A model generated the notes under the pieces. The model searched no databases and was not told where the DNA came from. It saw only the letters and a list, made by a program, of their open reading frames with translations. From Verrucomicrobiota bacterium (GTDB lineage Bacteria; Verrucomicrobiota; Verrucomicrobiia; Limisphaerales; UBA1319): a stretch of 54,061 nt of DNA. Shown here piece by piece: positions 9,370-17,402 of the stretch (positions are counted from its first letter, which is position 1; each line of letters begins with the position of its first letter). A program made the translations under genes and the position numbers. The stretch lies in NCBI GenBank assembly GCA_022709905.1, contig JAKLHY010000054.1, forward strand, positions 1-54,061, read 5' to 3'.

Positions 9370-10509
9370 TCATCGGTCAATGTCGGGCATCACAACGTCA
9401 AAGGTCGAAAGCACCACCACAATATCCGCCACACGCCAGCCCCGAATGATCTCCGGAAACACGGAGAGATTCGAGAATCCTGGCGACCGGATCTTGACCC
9501 GGTACGGATTGGCCTTGCCTTCGCCCACCAGGTAGAAGGCGATCTCACCCCGCGCCGATTCAACCCGCGATAGATACCGTCCGGGCGCCAGCTTGGGCAC
9601 GGCAGGCAACTTCGTCCGCAACGGACCGTCCTTGGGCATTTGCTCCAGGGCTTGTTCGATGATCTTCAAGCTCTGCCGCATTTCCTCGAGCCGAACCACG
9701 TATCGCGCCCAGCTGTCCCCGTCGGAGGCGACCGCCGTCTTGAAATCAAACCGGGGATAGAAACCGTAAGGACGGTTCTTGCGAACGTCGTAATCGACTC
9801 CACTGGCCCGCAAGGCGGGCCCCGTCACCCCGTAGGCCTTGGCCATGTCCGCCGATAAAATCCCCACGCCCTGGGTCCGTTCCTGGATGATCACGTTCCC
9901 CGAGAGCAGCCGCTCGTATTCCTCGATGATGGGCTTGAAATACTCGACGAACTTGCGGGTCTCCGGGATGAAGGTGTCATGCAACTCGGCCATCACCCCG
10001 CCCGGCACGATGTAATTCATGGTCAGCCGTGTGCCGCAGGTTTTCTCGAACAGATCGTTCACCATCTCCCGGTCCCGGAAGGCGTAGAGAAACGGAGTGA
10101 ACGCCCCGAGATCCATTCCGAACACCCCCCACCAGAGCTGATGCGACGCTACCCGGGTCAACTCCGACATCAACACCCGGATATACTCGGCGCGCTCGGG
10201 CACGGAAACGCCGAGGGCCTGCTCCACCGCCAGCGCCCATCCCCAGTTGTTGATGTGCGCGGACAAGTAATCCAACCTCGAGGTCAAGTGAGTGAACTGG
10301 ATCGCGGTTTGGGCCTCGCCCATCTTTTCGATGCCGCGGTGCACAAACCCCATGTGCGGCGTCACCCCCAAGACGGTCTCGCCCGCCAGTTTCACGATCA
10401 GACGCAACACCCCGTGCGTCGATGGGTGCTGCGGTCCCATGTTGACAAAATAATCCTGAAACGACGGCGGCGCGGGGCTGACTTGAGGTTGGGGGACGGA
10501 TTGAGTCAT
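9370..10509 (-). CDS. nuoD: NADH-quinone oxidoreductase subunit D
   Basis: A 379-aa, 49-kDa-type subunit derived from the hydrogenase large subunit, forming the quinone pocket with NuoB. Conserved segments are VNMGPQHPSTHGVLR near the N-terminus (the histidine of this loop lines the quinone site), HRGIEKM, and a C-terminus ending VVMPDIDR. The open frame extends upstream to 10626 but overlaps nuoC there. The ATG at 10509 lies 4 nt after the nuoC stop and gives a normal family N-terminus. NuoC and NuoD are separate, not fused as in E. coli. Confidence 0.95.
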   Translation of the reverse strand: MTQSVPQPQVSPAPPSFQDYFVNMGPQHPSTHGVLRLIVKLAGETVLGVTPHMGFVHRGIEKMGEAQTAIQFTHLTSRLDYLSAHINNWGWALAVEQALGVSVPERAEYIRVLMSELTRVASHQLWWGVFGMDLGAFTPFLYAFRDREMVNDLFEKTCGTRLTMNYIVPGGVMAELHDTFIPETRKFVEYFKPIIEEYERLLSGNVIIQERTQGVGILSADMAKAYGVTGPALRASGVDYDVRKNRPYGFYPRFDFKTAVASDGDSWARYVVRLEEMRQSLKIIEQALEQMPKDGPLRTKLPAVPKLAPGRYLSRVESARGEIAFYLVGEGKANPYRVKIRSPGFSNLSVFPEIIRGWRVADIVVVLSTFDVVMPDIDR

Positions 10510-10513
10510 GGCG

Positions 10514-11029
10514 TCAATAAGGTCGTTTCCGCACGTCGTGAACCGTGTCCACATAATCCTTGCGCAAAGGATATCCCTCCCAGGTGTCGTCCAGAAGGAT
10601 CCGCCGCAGATCGGGGTGCCGGTCAAATCTCACGCCAAACAGATCGTAAACCTCACGTTCATGCCAGTCCGCGGTCGGCCACAAATCGCTGACCGTCTCA
10701 ATGCGGGGACAGTCCCGGGGGACGCGGGTCAAGAGACAAAACTCCCGGCCATCACGGAAATCCGAGAGGGCGTAGACCAACTCGAACTCGCCCTGGGCCG
10801 GGTAGTCCACAGCCGTGACCAGGAGGAGATAATCAAAGCCGGCCACCTTGACCTTCGCCGCGGCCGCATGAAGTTCCGACGGAGCCACCCGAAAGGCCGG
10901 CAACGATCCGCTCAGTTCAAAAACGGCGCCCTCGCCGAGCAACTTCTGAAGCTCGTCACGGAGCGGCGAGGTTACCGTCGCGAAAGGACCTGAACCGGTG
11001 TTGAGGGGAGAATCCGAGGGCGCGCTCAT
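10514..11029 (-). CDS. nuoC: NADH-quinone oxidoreductase subunit C
   Basis: A 171-aa, 30-kDa-type subunit of the peripheral arm. Recognisable features are DLWPTADWHEREVYDLFGVRF and HPDLRRILLDDTWEGYPLRKDY, broken here as DWHEREVYDLFGV and DDTWEGYPLRKDY, the family signature at the C-terminal half. The ATG at 11029 overlaps the nuoB stop as ATGA, so the longer frame to 11104 is not needed. Confidence 0.94.
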   Translation of the reverse strand: MSAPSDSPLNTGSGPFATVTSPLRDELQKLLGEGAVFELSGSLPAFRVAPSELHAAAAKVKVAGFDYLLLVTAVDYPAQGEFELVYALSDFRDGREFCLLTRVPRDCPRIETVSDLWPTADWHEREVYDLFGVRFDRHPDLRRILLDDTWEGYPLRKDYVDTVHDVRKRPY

Positions 11030-11649
11030 GTGTGTCGGTAATCTTGAGCCGGATCCATGGGGAGGTGATCGAATGGAAAATCGGGCAGGGGCCGGGGCTT
11101 CCACACTGCGCCGCTTTCCTTTTTAATCTTCGCCTGCAGCTTCATCAAGGCATGCAGCAAGGACTCGGGACGCGGGGGACACCCCGGCAGGTAAACGTCC
11201 ACCGGAATCACCTTGTCCACGCCCTTCACCACCGAATAGCTCTCGTAATAAAACGGCCCTCCGCTGACCGCGCAGGCGCCCATCGCCAATACCCACTTGG
11301 GATCGGGCATCTGCCGGTAAAGCATTCGCAGCCGGGTCGCCATCTTGAAACAGATCGTCCCCGCCACAACAATCATGTCCGCCTGCCGCGGCGTCGCCCG
11401 CGCCACCTCGAATCCAAATCGCGACCAGTCATGCCGCGATGCGCCCGTCGACATCATCTCGATCGCGCAGCAGCTCGTCCCAAACGTCAGCGGCCACAAG
11501 GAATTCGATCGCGCCCACCCCAACAGCGCTTCGAGTTTCGTCAGCAAAAACCCACCGTCCGGCATCGGCAATCGGTGCGAGGGCATAACCGACTCCACAC
11601 CGACGGCGACAGACGATCCATCGTGTTTTTCTTCCGGTGCTAGTGCCAC
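11026..11649 (-). CDS. nuoB: NADH-quinone oxidoreductase subunit B, cluster N2
   Basis: A 207-aa PSST-type subunit that carries the terminal [4Fe-4S] cluster N2. All four ligands are present: the tandem Cys60-Cys61 in FGTSCCAIEMM, Cys126 in MGACAVSGG, and Cys157 in LPGCPPRPE. The start overlaps the end of nuoA by 10 bp. The GGPFYYESYSVVKGVD segment resembles Bacteroidetes-type NuoB more than the proteobacterial one. That is a similarity judged from memory, not a search. Confidence 0.95.
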   Translation of the reverse strand: MALAPEEKHDGSSVAVGVESVMPSHRLPMPDGGFLLTKLEALLGWARSNSLWPLTFGTSCCAIEMMSTGASRHDWSRFGFEVARATPRQADMIVVAGTICFKMATRLRMLYRQMPDPKWVLAMGACAVSGGPFYYESYSVVKGVDKVIPVDVYLPGCPPRPESLLHALMKLQAKIKKESGAVWKPRPLPDFPFDHLPMDPAQDYRHT

Positions 11650-12050
11650 ACGAGATACCCTTTCTTCCAGGCAAATACCAAACCAAAACCCAAAACCAAC
11701 AGGAAAAGACCGCCCTCAACCAACGCCACCCATCCCATCTCTCCCAAGACCACCGCCCATGGAAAAAAGAAAATCACCTCCACGTCGAAGATCAGAAACA
11801 ACAGGGCAAAAATGTAATACTCAACGTGAAACCGGGTCCAAGCGGACCCATAAGCCATTTCTCCGCATTCGTAAGGCGAGTTCTTGATCGCGTCCGGATT
11901 GCTGGGCGCCACCAGCCGCGAGAAAAAGAAGCCCCCCAGGACAAACAACACGCCTGTCAGCACAACAAACAGCAAGTATAATATTTCCATACCGGTTCGA
12001 ATCGCTGCCTCACTCAAACCCAACACCATCGGAGAACACAACCGAGCCAT
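11640..12050 (-). CDS. nuoA: NADH-quinone oxidoreductase subunit A
   Basis: A 136-aa, three-helix membrane subunit and the first gene of the nuo operon. YECGEMAYGSAWTRFHVEYY and FLIFDVEVIFFFPWA contain the conserved loop cysteine and the acidic residues of the second helix. I keep the ATG at 12050 because AGGGAAG lies 5 to 11 nt upstream. A shorter start at 11990 (MEILYLLF) would match the usual N-terminus better but has no ribosome-binding site. Upstream lies an AT-rich stretch suitable for the operon promoter. Confidence 0.93.
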   Translation of the reverse strand: MARLCSPMVLGLSEAAIRTGMEILYLLFVVLTGVLFVLGGFFFSRLVAPSNPDAIKNSPYECGEMAYGSAWTRFHVEYYIFALLFLIFDVEVIFFFPWAVVLGEMGWVALVEGGLFLLVLGFGLVFAWKKGYLVWH

Positions 12051-12409
12051 TTATCTTCCCTGTTTTTCCCCTTTATGGCAAGGCATTAGTTTTATGAATT
12101 ATTTTTATAAGATTTATTGGATTCATTAGGCCGGCCCATGCCGGCGGGTCCAAAACCGCAAATCAAACGATTGAACCGAATCGACGCCTAGCCACGCGAA
12201 CAGAAGCAGAGGCATCCGATGGGCCAAATCCCCGACCTCCCATCGAGGTTCCCAAGACTGTAGGATCTTCGTATTCGGCCCGCCATTATTCGCGTTGGTT
12301 GGCGTCTCTTCGCGGTTAAGTCGTTTTATTTGCGGTTCAAGGGCGTTCTGCCGGGATGGACAGGTCTGGAACGAGGGCTTAAGGTGGAGCGTTTACGAGT
12401 TGACGTTGG
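12051..12409. promoter_or_regulatory. Divergent intergenic region upstream of nuoA
   Basis: About 360 bp between the nuo operon and the plus-strand orphan gene at 12410. The part next to nuoA (about 12075-12125) is markedly AT-rich and is the likely site of the nuo promoter, but I cannot fix -35 and -10 boxes with confidence. Positions 12128-12150 contain GCCGGC twice around a short spacer. The right half is occupied by a dispersed repeat copy. Confidence 0.4.
12241..12345 (+). repeat. Dispersed intergenic repeat, full-length copy A
   Basis: A roughly 105-bp unit that aligns end to end, without large gaps, with 47086-47191. Shared blocks are catcga, ttcccaa, ggcccgc, attcgcgt, ttcgcggttaag and gcggtt. 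Both copies lie just upstream of a plus-strand gene. Shorter copies of the core are at 215-243 (minus) and 20416-20436 (plus). Confidence 0.8.
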
Positions 12410-14368
12410 ATGACTGGCATGAAGATCAAGATTATTGGCGACCCCCTCCTGGCCTGCAACGAAGAGGGGCGGTTGATTTCCCGGGTGGCCACCGTATTCC
12501 CGCGGCGCCGAGTTCTGGTGACCTTGCCCGGAACGCACGCATGGCAGCGGGTGGCGTTCAGCGACTATGTCAACGCCCAACTGGCGGCGGCCGGGAGCAA
12601 GCCCATGACGTGCGACGAGGAGGTGGCCGAGTATATGCACTCGGTCGATTTGATCCTGGAACCGGGCATCGTCCTGATCCGCCCGGATCCCGCGAATATG
12701 GATCTGGCTTTCGAGGCCGATGAGATGCTGCAAGAATTGGTTTCGAAGCGCTGCATCAAGTTTCTTCAGGTGACGGATCAATCCGTGCGGCAGGCGATCA
12801 AGGAGCGGGGGGAATGCTGGCGCATCAGCGCCCTGCCCCGGTCGCCGGCGGAAATGACCCAAATGATCCGAGCGTCCCGGATTGGGATTGGAGGCCTACC
12901 GATTTATTACTATAACAACCTGACCGGCACCCGGTATTTGACGGTCCAGGAATTCTCTTCTCTTCGACAACATCCCCGCGAGGTGATCTTGCAGCACTTG
13001 AGGGAGATCCAGGAATACTCCGCCCGGAAAAACCGTCTGCGACATCCCGAGATCGACTTTTTCATGGCGGGCGAGCGTTTTGGAAAGCAGGACTTTGCCG
13101 GCTTCGATTTGGCCGCCGTGGCGCCGTCCGAGGTGTTGCAGGTGTTTGATCCGTTGGAAAGGAAGTTCCTGCGCGCGGTCCCGGAGTCCTTGCGGGTCGA
13201 CGATCCGGATAATCCGGAGTGGCGCAACCAATTCTTTACCTCGTTGGTCGGACAGAAAAACGAAATACTCTCCGAGGAAATCCTGGGCGGACTGAGCTCG
13301 GAGTTCTTCCTGCAAATTGAGTGGTTGCCGGGATGCCGTTTTGAGGAAGGCGAGTTGTTATTTGACTCGATATTCGAAGAACCGCCCCCGCCGGCCTCGG
13401 AACCCAATGCCTGCCACCTCGATCCGAAAACCAAGGGGTTCATCTTCAATTTCATCCGGGAATTTGGCGATTTGCAGTATATCAACGTGGGCCGAGTCGT
13501 CAGTTCCCTTTCGCAGCGTCCCAAGGAAGCGGGTCGCCGCGAAGTCTATATCGCCGAAATCAAGCCCCAGGGATCCCCTCCCCCGGTCGTCCGCATCATG
13601 CGCATGCAGAAATGGGGGATTGTCGAGCATCTGGCTGAAAACAAGGACCTCCTGACCTCCATCATGGAATCCGAGGAATACACCGAGTATACCCTGGACC
13701 GCCGTCTCGCGTGTCGTCAGTTGGGCATGAATCTGCCGGAACGCTTCGATCTGGGGCGCATCAGCGAAACCTACGCAGGCCCCCGGACGGAGTACTTCGG
13801 AAGACTGGTTTGGGCGAGCTATTACGAACGGGATTACGTTTATGGCGTCGCCACCGATAAAGTCGTGCGCTCGAAATACGCGGATTCGGCCTTTTCCCTC
13901 CAGTTTGCCCATCTCCTCGGCAAGGCCGCAGCCGCCAACATCATCGTCGGCCGCACCAGCCCGGAAGGACGGGTCCTCTTTGACGATGGCGACGAGGTCC
14001 TCGTCGAAAGCCCCAACGGCATGCCGCTGGAGATCATCCTGGCCGATTTCACCGGCGCCTTCCGCGAATACCAGGCCGATCTCGTCAACTACGCCGCCGA
14101 TTATGCCCAGCCTATCATCCGACGAAACATGTTTGTTCCCCAACCCAACGTCTTCGCCCGCATGTTCGTCGACGCCTTCATCAGTCGTTTCTCGAACATT
14201 CAGGCTGAATACCGCAAACGCCAGCGCGCCTTTGATCACCTCTTCAAACACCGCCTCCATGACGTCCATGGCAGTTTTGCTTATCGATGGGAACGCATTC
14301 TCGAACGGATGAATCGCACGGATCCCGTCCAACTCGGCAGAGCCATCGAAAATCAGATCAACCTCTAA
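12410..14368 (+). CDS. Conserved-looking 652-aa protein of unknown function
   Basis: I do not recognise the family. The protein is soluble, with no signal peptide or membrane helix, and has evenly mixed alpha/beta composition. The N-terminal part (residues 1-210) is rich in I/V/L strands. The middle holds a proline cluster (EEPPPPASEP, about residue 325). The C-terminal part contains ANIIVGRTSPEGRVLFDDGDEV followed by PLEIILADFTGAF. The spacing between AANIIV and LFDDGDE loosely recalls the catalytic and metal-binding loops of kinase-like folds (N then D), and VVRIMRMQKWG could be the nucleotide-binding strand. This is only a hypothesis. The start could also be the ATG at 12419. The short tandem TAACAAACAG repeat covers the stop codon. 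Confidence 0.8.
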   Translation: MTGMKIKIIGDPLLACNEEGRLISRVATVFPRRRVLVTLPGTHAWQRVAFSDYVNAQLAAAGSKPMTCDEEVAEYMHSVDLILEPGIVLIRPDPANMDLAFEADEMLQELVSKRCIKFLQVTDQSVRQAIKERGECWRISALPRSPAEMTQMIRASRIGIGGLPIYYYNNLTGTRYLTVQEFSSLRQHPREVILQHLREIQEYSARKNRLRHPEIDFFMAGERFGKQDFAGFDLAAVAPSEVLQVFDPLERKFLRAVPESLRVDDPDNPEWRNQFFTSLVGQKNEILSEEILGGLSSEFFLQIEWLPGCRFEEGELLFDSIFEEPPPPASEPNACHLDPKTKGFIFNFIREFGDLQYINVGRVVSSLSQRPKEAGRREVYIAEIKPQGSPPPVVRIMRMQKWGIVEHLAENKDLLTSIMESEEYTEYTLDRRLACRQLGMNLPERFDLGRISETYAGPRTEYFGRLVWASYYERDYVYGVATDKVVRSKYADSAFSLQFAHLLGKAAAANIIVGRTSPEGRVLFDDGDEVLVESPNGMPLEIILADFTGAFREYQADLVNYAADYAQPIIRRNMFVPQPNVFARMFVDAFISRFSNIQAEYRKRQRAFDHLFKHRLHDVHGSFAYRWERILERMNRTDPVQLGRAIENQINL

Positions 14369-14440
14369 CAAACAGTAACAAACAGTAAATAACAGCAATA
14401 TTATCTTGCATTCTGGCTGAAAAAGTGTGATTCTCGGGCC

Positions 14441-15253
14441 ATGAAAACGTCCGATTCTGTGTCTATGACTTCTTCGGTGCCTCGCCAAAATCCTTCCAGC
14501 CCAGGGAACGAAGCTGGGATTCGATCAGGTTTTTTTGGTTTGTTGGATCGGCTCTTGAGGGAGCGCGAGAAGTTTTTCGACGAGATTTTTGAGGGTCGAA
14601 AGCTGGGGGTGCTGTTGCGGTGGTTTTTGACGGCGACGCTGGTGTTGAGCGCGTTTTACGGGATGACGATGGGGCTGATGGGCTTTCGTCATGATGCATG
14701 GCTGGGGGTGCTGCAGTCGGTGACATCGGCGGTGAAAGTGCCGTTTTTATTTCTATTGAGTGTGGGGGTTTGTTTTCCGGTTTTGTATTTGGTGTTGGTC
14801 TTGATGGGGGCGAGGCTGAGTTTTAGCCAGACACTTTCCTTGATTTTGATGGCGCTGACATTGAACTCGGCGTTGCTGGCGAGTTGCGCGCCGATCGCGT
14901 TTTTCTTTGTGCTGACCGGATCGGACTATCATTTCATCAAGCTGCTGCACGTCGCGATTTTTGCCTTTAGCGGGGGCTGGGCGATGATGGCCTTATGGCA
15001 GGGGCTATCGAGCATGTGCGAAAAGTCGAATCTATATCCTCGTCAGGCGGTGAAGATTCTCCAGGTCTGGATACTAGTCTTTGGGTTTGTGGGCACACAG
15101 ATGGCGTGGAGTTTGCGGCCATTTGTGGGATCACCGGATTTATCCTATCAGGTCTTCAGGCAGGGGCAGGCGGGGAATTTTTACGGGGCGGTCTGGAGTT
15201 CGTTGGTCAGCATGGGCAAGAATGCGGCGCGCGAAGTAAAGAAGCTGGACTGA
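14441..15253 (+). CDS. Polytopic membrane protein, YIP1-like topology
   Basis: A 270-aa protein. About 40 residues of soluble, basic N-terminus (LLREREKFFDEIFEGRKLG) precede roughly five to six hydrophobic helices, starting at LLRWFLTATLVLSAFYGMTM. The FGxxKxW-type amphipathic entry and helix spacing resemble YIP1/DUF1282-like proteins found in many Verrucomicrobiota and Planctomycetota. The function is unknown. It precedes the HTH/PIN-like pair on the same strand by about 70 bp. The start at 14441 has no strong ribosome-binding site, but the N-terminus is otherwise reasonable. Confidence 0.75.
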   Translation: MKTSDSVSMTSSVPRQNPSSPGNEAGIRSGFFGLLDRLLREREKFFDEIFEGRKLGVLLRWFLTATLVLSAFYGMTMGLMGFRHDAWLGVLQSVTSAVKVPFLFLLSVGVCFPVLYLVLVLMGARLSFSQTLSLILMALTLNSALLASCAPIAFFFVLTGSDYHFIKLLHVAIFAFSGGWAMMALWQGLSSMCEKSNLYPRQAVKILQVWILVFGFVGTQMAWSLRPFVGSPDLSYQVFRQGQAGNFYGAVWSSLVSMGKNAAREVKKLD

Positions 15254-15321
15254 ACCGCAAGGGAGCGGGGGCCGCGGCAAGCTCGCGGAAGGCGGTCCCG
15301 CGCCCCAAGGCAAAAGGCAAT

Positions 15322-15603
15322 ATGGCGGCAGACGAAATCATGACACTGGAGGAGGTGGCCCAGTATTTGAAGGTCAAGCCTCAGACGGTATACAAATGGG
15401 CCCAGGAAGAACAGATTCCGGGGACCAAACTGGGCAAAGAATGGCGTTTTCGTAAAAGCATACTCGACGAGTGGATCGACTCGTCCATTCTCCTGTCAAA
15501 AGCGGGTTTCGATTTGTTGTTGCGGTCAAGCCAACGGGCGGTGCAAGGCAAGAACTGGTCGTCGGAAGAACTGGACCAAATGATGCGGGAAGCAACGGAG
15601 TAA
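15322..15603 (+). CDS. Excisionase-family helix-turn-helix DNA-binding protein
   Basis: A 93-aa protein. Residues 7-50 (MTLEEVAQYLKVKPQTVYKW, then IPGTKLGKEWRFRKSILDEWI) form a textbook MerR-like winged helix of the excisionase/HTH_17 type: a recognition helix after VKPQTVYKW and a wing with the G-x-x-W-R-F motif. The C-terminal 40 residues are alpha-helical and polar and could bind a partner. The start is the ATG at 15322 with AAGG about 8 nt upstream; the frame is open further upstream but overlaps the previous gene. It lies 6 bp before a PIN-like protein, so the two probably form a toxin-antitoxin-type pair with this as the DNA-binding antitoxin. Confidence 0.85.
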   Translation: MAADEIMTLEEVAQYLKVKPQTVYKWAQEEQIPGTKLGKEWRFRKSILDEWIDSSILLSKAGFDLLLRSSQRAVQGKNWSSEELDQMMREATE

Positions 15604-15609
15604 CGGACC

Positions 15610-16104
15610 ATGCCTGGCCACGGACCGATCAGAATCGTGATGACACCTGAGGTATTGGGATCGGCCTTGGTGCGCGAGGAAGAAGGATGGATTCTTGAGT
15701 GTTGGCGGGATGGAGTCATCCAACCGATTGTCAACCGGGCGTGGCTGGTGCGGTGTTTAAGGCTGATGCACAGGCTTGGACTACCGGAGATCCAGATTCG
15801 GCGCTGGGGATGGTGGCTGGGATCCGCGATCAAATGCCACGCGACAAGCGATGTTTCTTATGAGATATCCGGTAAAGACCTGTATGAGCACCTGGCCCGA
15901 ACGGCCTCGGCAGCTTACATCGTTTATGGACATTCGGGAATCTTGAAGGGTCCGGAGATGACTGGGGCCGGTTCTGGCGCCGCCTGGATCTCGCTGGCTG
16001 ATTTCCTGAAAAAGCGATCAGGCCACGCCGAATCCGTTCCAGGTTCAAGGGAACGCAAAGAGACGTCCGAGCATTTGCGGGCCGAATCGGGACCTGGGGA
16101 TTGA
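15610..16104 (+). CDS. Degenerate PIN-domain (COG1569-like) protein
   Basis: A 164-aa protein whose whole length follows the PIN toxin pattern of the COG1569 type. IRIVMTPEVLGSALV stands where VVLDTNVLVSALL is expected, ILECWRDGVIQPIVNRAWLV corresponds to the helix-strand after it, YEHLARTASAAYIVYGHSGIL to the fLxLAxxxxAdyiVTGDxdLL segment, and AWISLADFLKK to the final iltpxeFL. The first aspartate (DTN) is replaced by T-P-E, and the aspartate of TGD is replaced by histidine (YGHSG), so nuclease activity is unlikely. It is the downstream partner of the HTH gene. I infer a pseudo-toxin retained for regulation or binding. The family assignment rests on motif order, not on a search. Confidence 0.65.
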   Translation: MPGHGPIRIVMTPEVLGSALVREEEGWILECWRDGVIQPIVNRAWLVRCLRLMHRLGLPEIQIRRWGWWLGSAIKCHATSDVSYEISGKDLYEHLARTASAAYIVYGHSGILKGPEMTGAGSGAAWISLADFLKKRSGHAESVPGSRERKETSEHLRAESGPGD

Positions 16105-16116
16105 CTTTCCGACGGA

Positions 16117-17313
16117 TTAACCAGCGCCATCGACCACCCGGCAGACCGCCGGTTTCATGGGAATGCCCGTTTTCTGTTCGTAGGCTGACGCCATCGCTTC
16201 CTGGAATTCCTTCAGTTGCGGAAGTCGAACGAGATTGATGGTGGCGCCGCCGAATCCGCCGCCGGAGAGGCGGGCGCCGATGCAAGCGGGATGACGCCGT
16301 GCCAGGTCGACGAGCAGATCGAGTTCCGGGCAGCTGTTCTTGAAAAAATCCCGTGAGCTCTCGTGGCTCTGGAACATGAATTGGCCGAACTGCTCGAAGT
16401 CATCGGCGCGCAGGGCGCGATCGCCAAACACCACCCGTTGATTCTCTCCCACTACATGATAAGCGCATTCGTATTCCCGCGGGCTTAATCGGGTTTTCTG
16501 GGCTGTCAGCTGTCGAGGTTCGATCTGACGCAGAGATTGGACTCCCAATTTGCGGGCCGCGGATTCACAGCATTGACGCAACTGGTTGTATTGCCCGGCA
16601 ACCAGGGCGTGTTTGACGCCGGAGTGGCAGACCACCACCGCCACCTCGCCCACCAACGGCGTATGTTCCACGGAAAGATCCCGGCAATCGATCTGCACCA
16701 CGTGAAACTCCTTCCCGAACAGGGAGGAAATCTGATCCAGCAAACCGCATTGGACACCGACAAATTGGTTTTCCGCCGCCTGGCACAACTTGGCGAGGCT
16801 CATCTTCTGGGGACTGGTCAAGACCGGAAGGGCCCCGGTTTTGTCGCGCGCGGGCGGCTGGGCGCAACCGGTGTCCGTAACTGTGTAGGGATACATTTTG
16901 CGCACCAGCAGGGCCGTCGCCAGCTCCAACGCCGCCGAACTGCTCATGCCCGCTCCCAGGGGAATCGTGCCATGGAGGGTGGCGTTGAATCCTCCAAAGG
17001 CGATCCCATGCCCACGAAGCTGCAACAGCACCCCCTTGATGTAATCCGCCCACGGCGCTCGGGGGTTTTTTTCGAGATGACTCACCGAAAAGGACTCGGC
17101 ATCGGGAAAAGCGGTGCTGGCAACCTCGATCTTGCCATCCCCTCGGGGCGCCCCCGCCATGAAGATGTATCGGTCCACCGCCAACGCCATGACCAATCCC
17201 TGATTGTAATCGGTGTGGTTCCCCAACAGTTCGAGCCGGCCGGGCGCCTGGGATTGAAAAGGCGGCGTGTGACCATAGCGTTTCTTAAACAGTAGTTGAG
17301 CTTCGTTAATCAT
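16117..17313 (-). CDS. galK: Galactokinase
   Basis: A 398-aa GHMP kinase that phosphorylates galactose to galactose-1-phosphate in the Leloir pathway. GRLELLGNHTDYNQG is the galactokinase signature, PLGAGMSSSAALELA is the ATP-binding glycine/serine loop, CGLLDQISSLFG contains the catalytic aspartate, and RLSGGGFGGATINLV is the third GHMP motif. The ATG at 17313 has GAGAG just upstream; the frame extends 15 codons further but without support. It is divergent from the hydrolase at 17403 with 89 bp between. galT and galE are not in the window. Confidence 0.93.
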   Translation of the reverse strand: MINEAQLLFKKRYGHTPPFQSQAPGRLELLGNHTDYNQGLVMALAVDRYIFMAGAPRGDGKIEVASTAFPDAESFSVSHLEKNPRAPWADYIKGVLLQLRGHGIAFGGFNATLHGTIPLGAGMSSSAALELATALLVRKMYPYTVTDTGCAQPPARDKTGALPVLTSPQKMSLAKLCQAAENQFVGVQCGLLDQISSLFGKEFHVVQIDCRDLSVEHTPLVGEVAVVVCHSGVKHALVAGQYNQLRQCCESAARKLGVQSLRQIEPRQLTAQKTRLSPREYECAYHVVGENQRVVFGDRALRADDFEQFGQFMFQSHESSRDFFKNSCPELDLLVDLARRHPACIGARLSGGGFGGATINLVRLPQLKEFQEAMASAYEQKTGIPMKPAVCRVVDGAG

Positions 17314-17402
17314 GAATCTCTCGTGCTTCCCAGCTTGTTCAGGAACGATAAATCTCATAGGCTGCCAGCCGGGTCACGAAAAAAACACTGTGCGCGCTGA
17401 TC

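Noticed and set aside
8247..9449. 400-aa open frame on the plus strand
   Set aside because: It lies fully opposite nuoH and part of nuoD, is rich in H, R, Q and P, and has no recognisable motif; it is a shadow of GC-rich coding sequence.
11985..12012. GGTTCGAATC, like a tRNA T-loop
   Set aside because: The flanking bases do not pair into a T-stem and no acceptor or anticodon arm can be drawn; it lies in the 5' part of nuoA.
13358..14488. 376-aa open frame on the minus strand
   Set aside because: Antisense to the 652-aa plus-strand gene. The plus-strand protein has a more natural composition and start, so I kept only that one, although neither is a known family.
14995..15321. Extended N-terminus of the HTH gene
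   Set aside because: The upstream extension overlaps the membrane-protein gene in another frame and is compositionally odd; the HTH domain starts right after the ATG at 15322.
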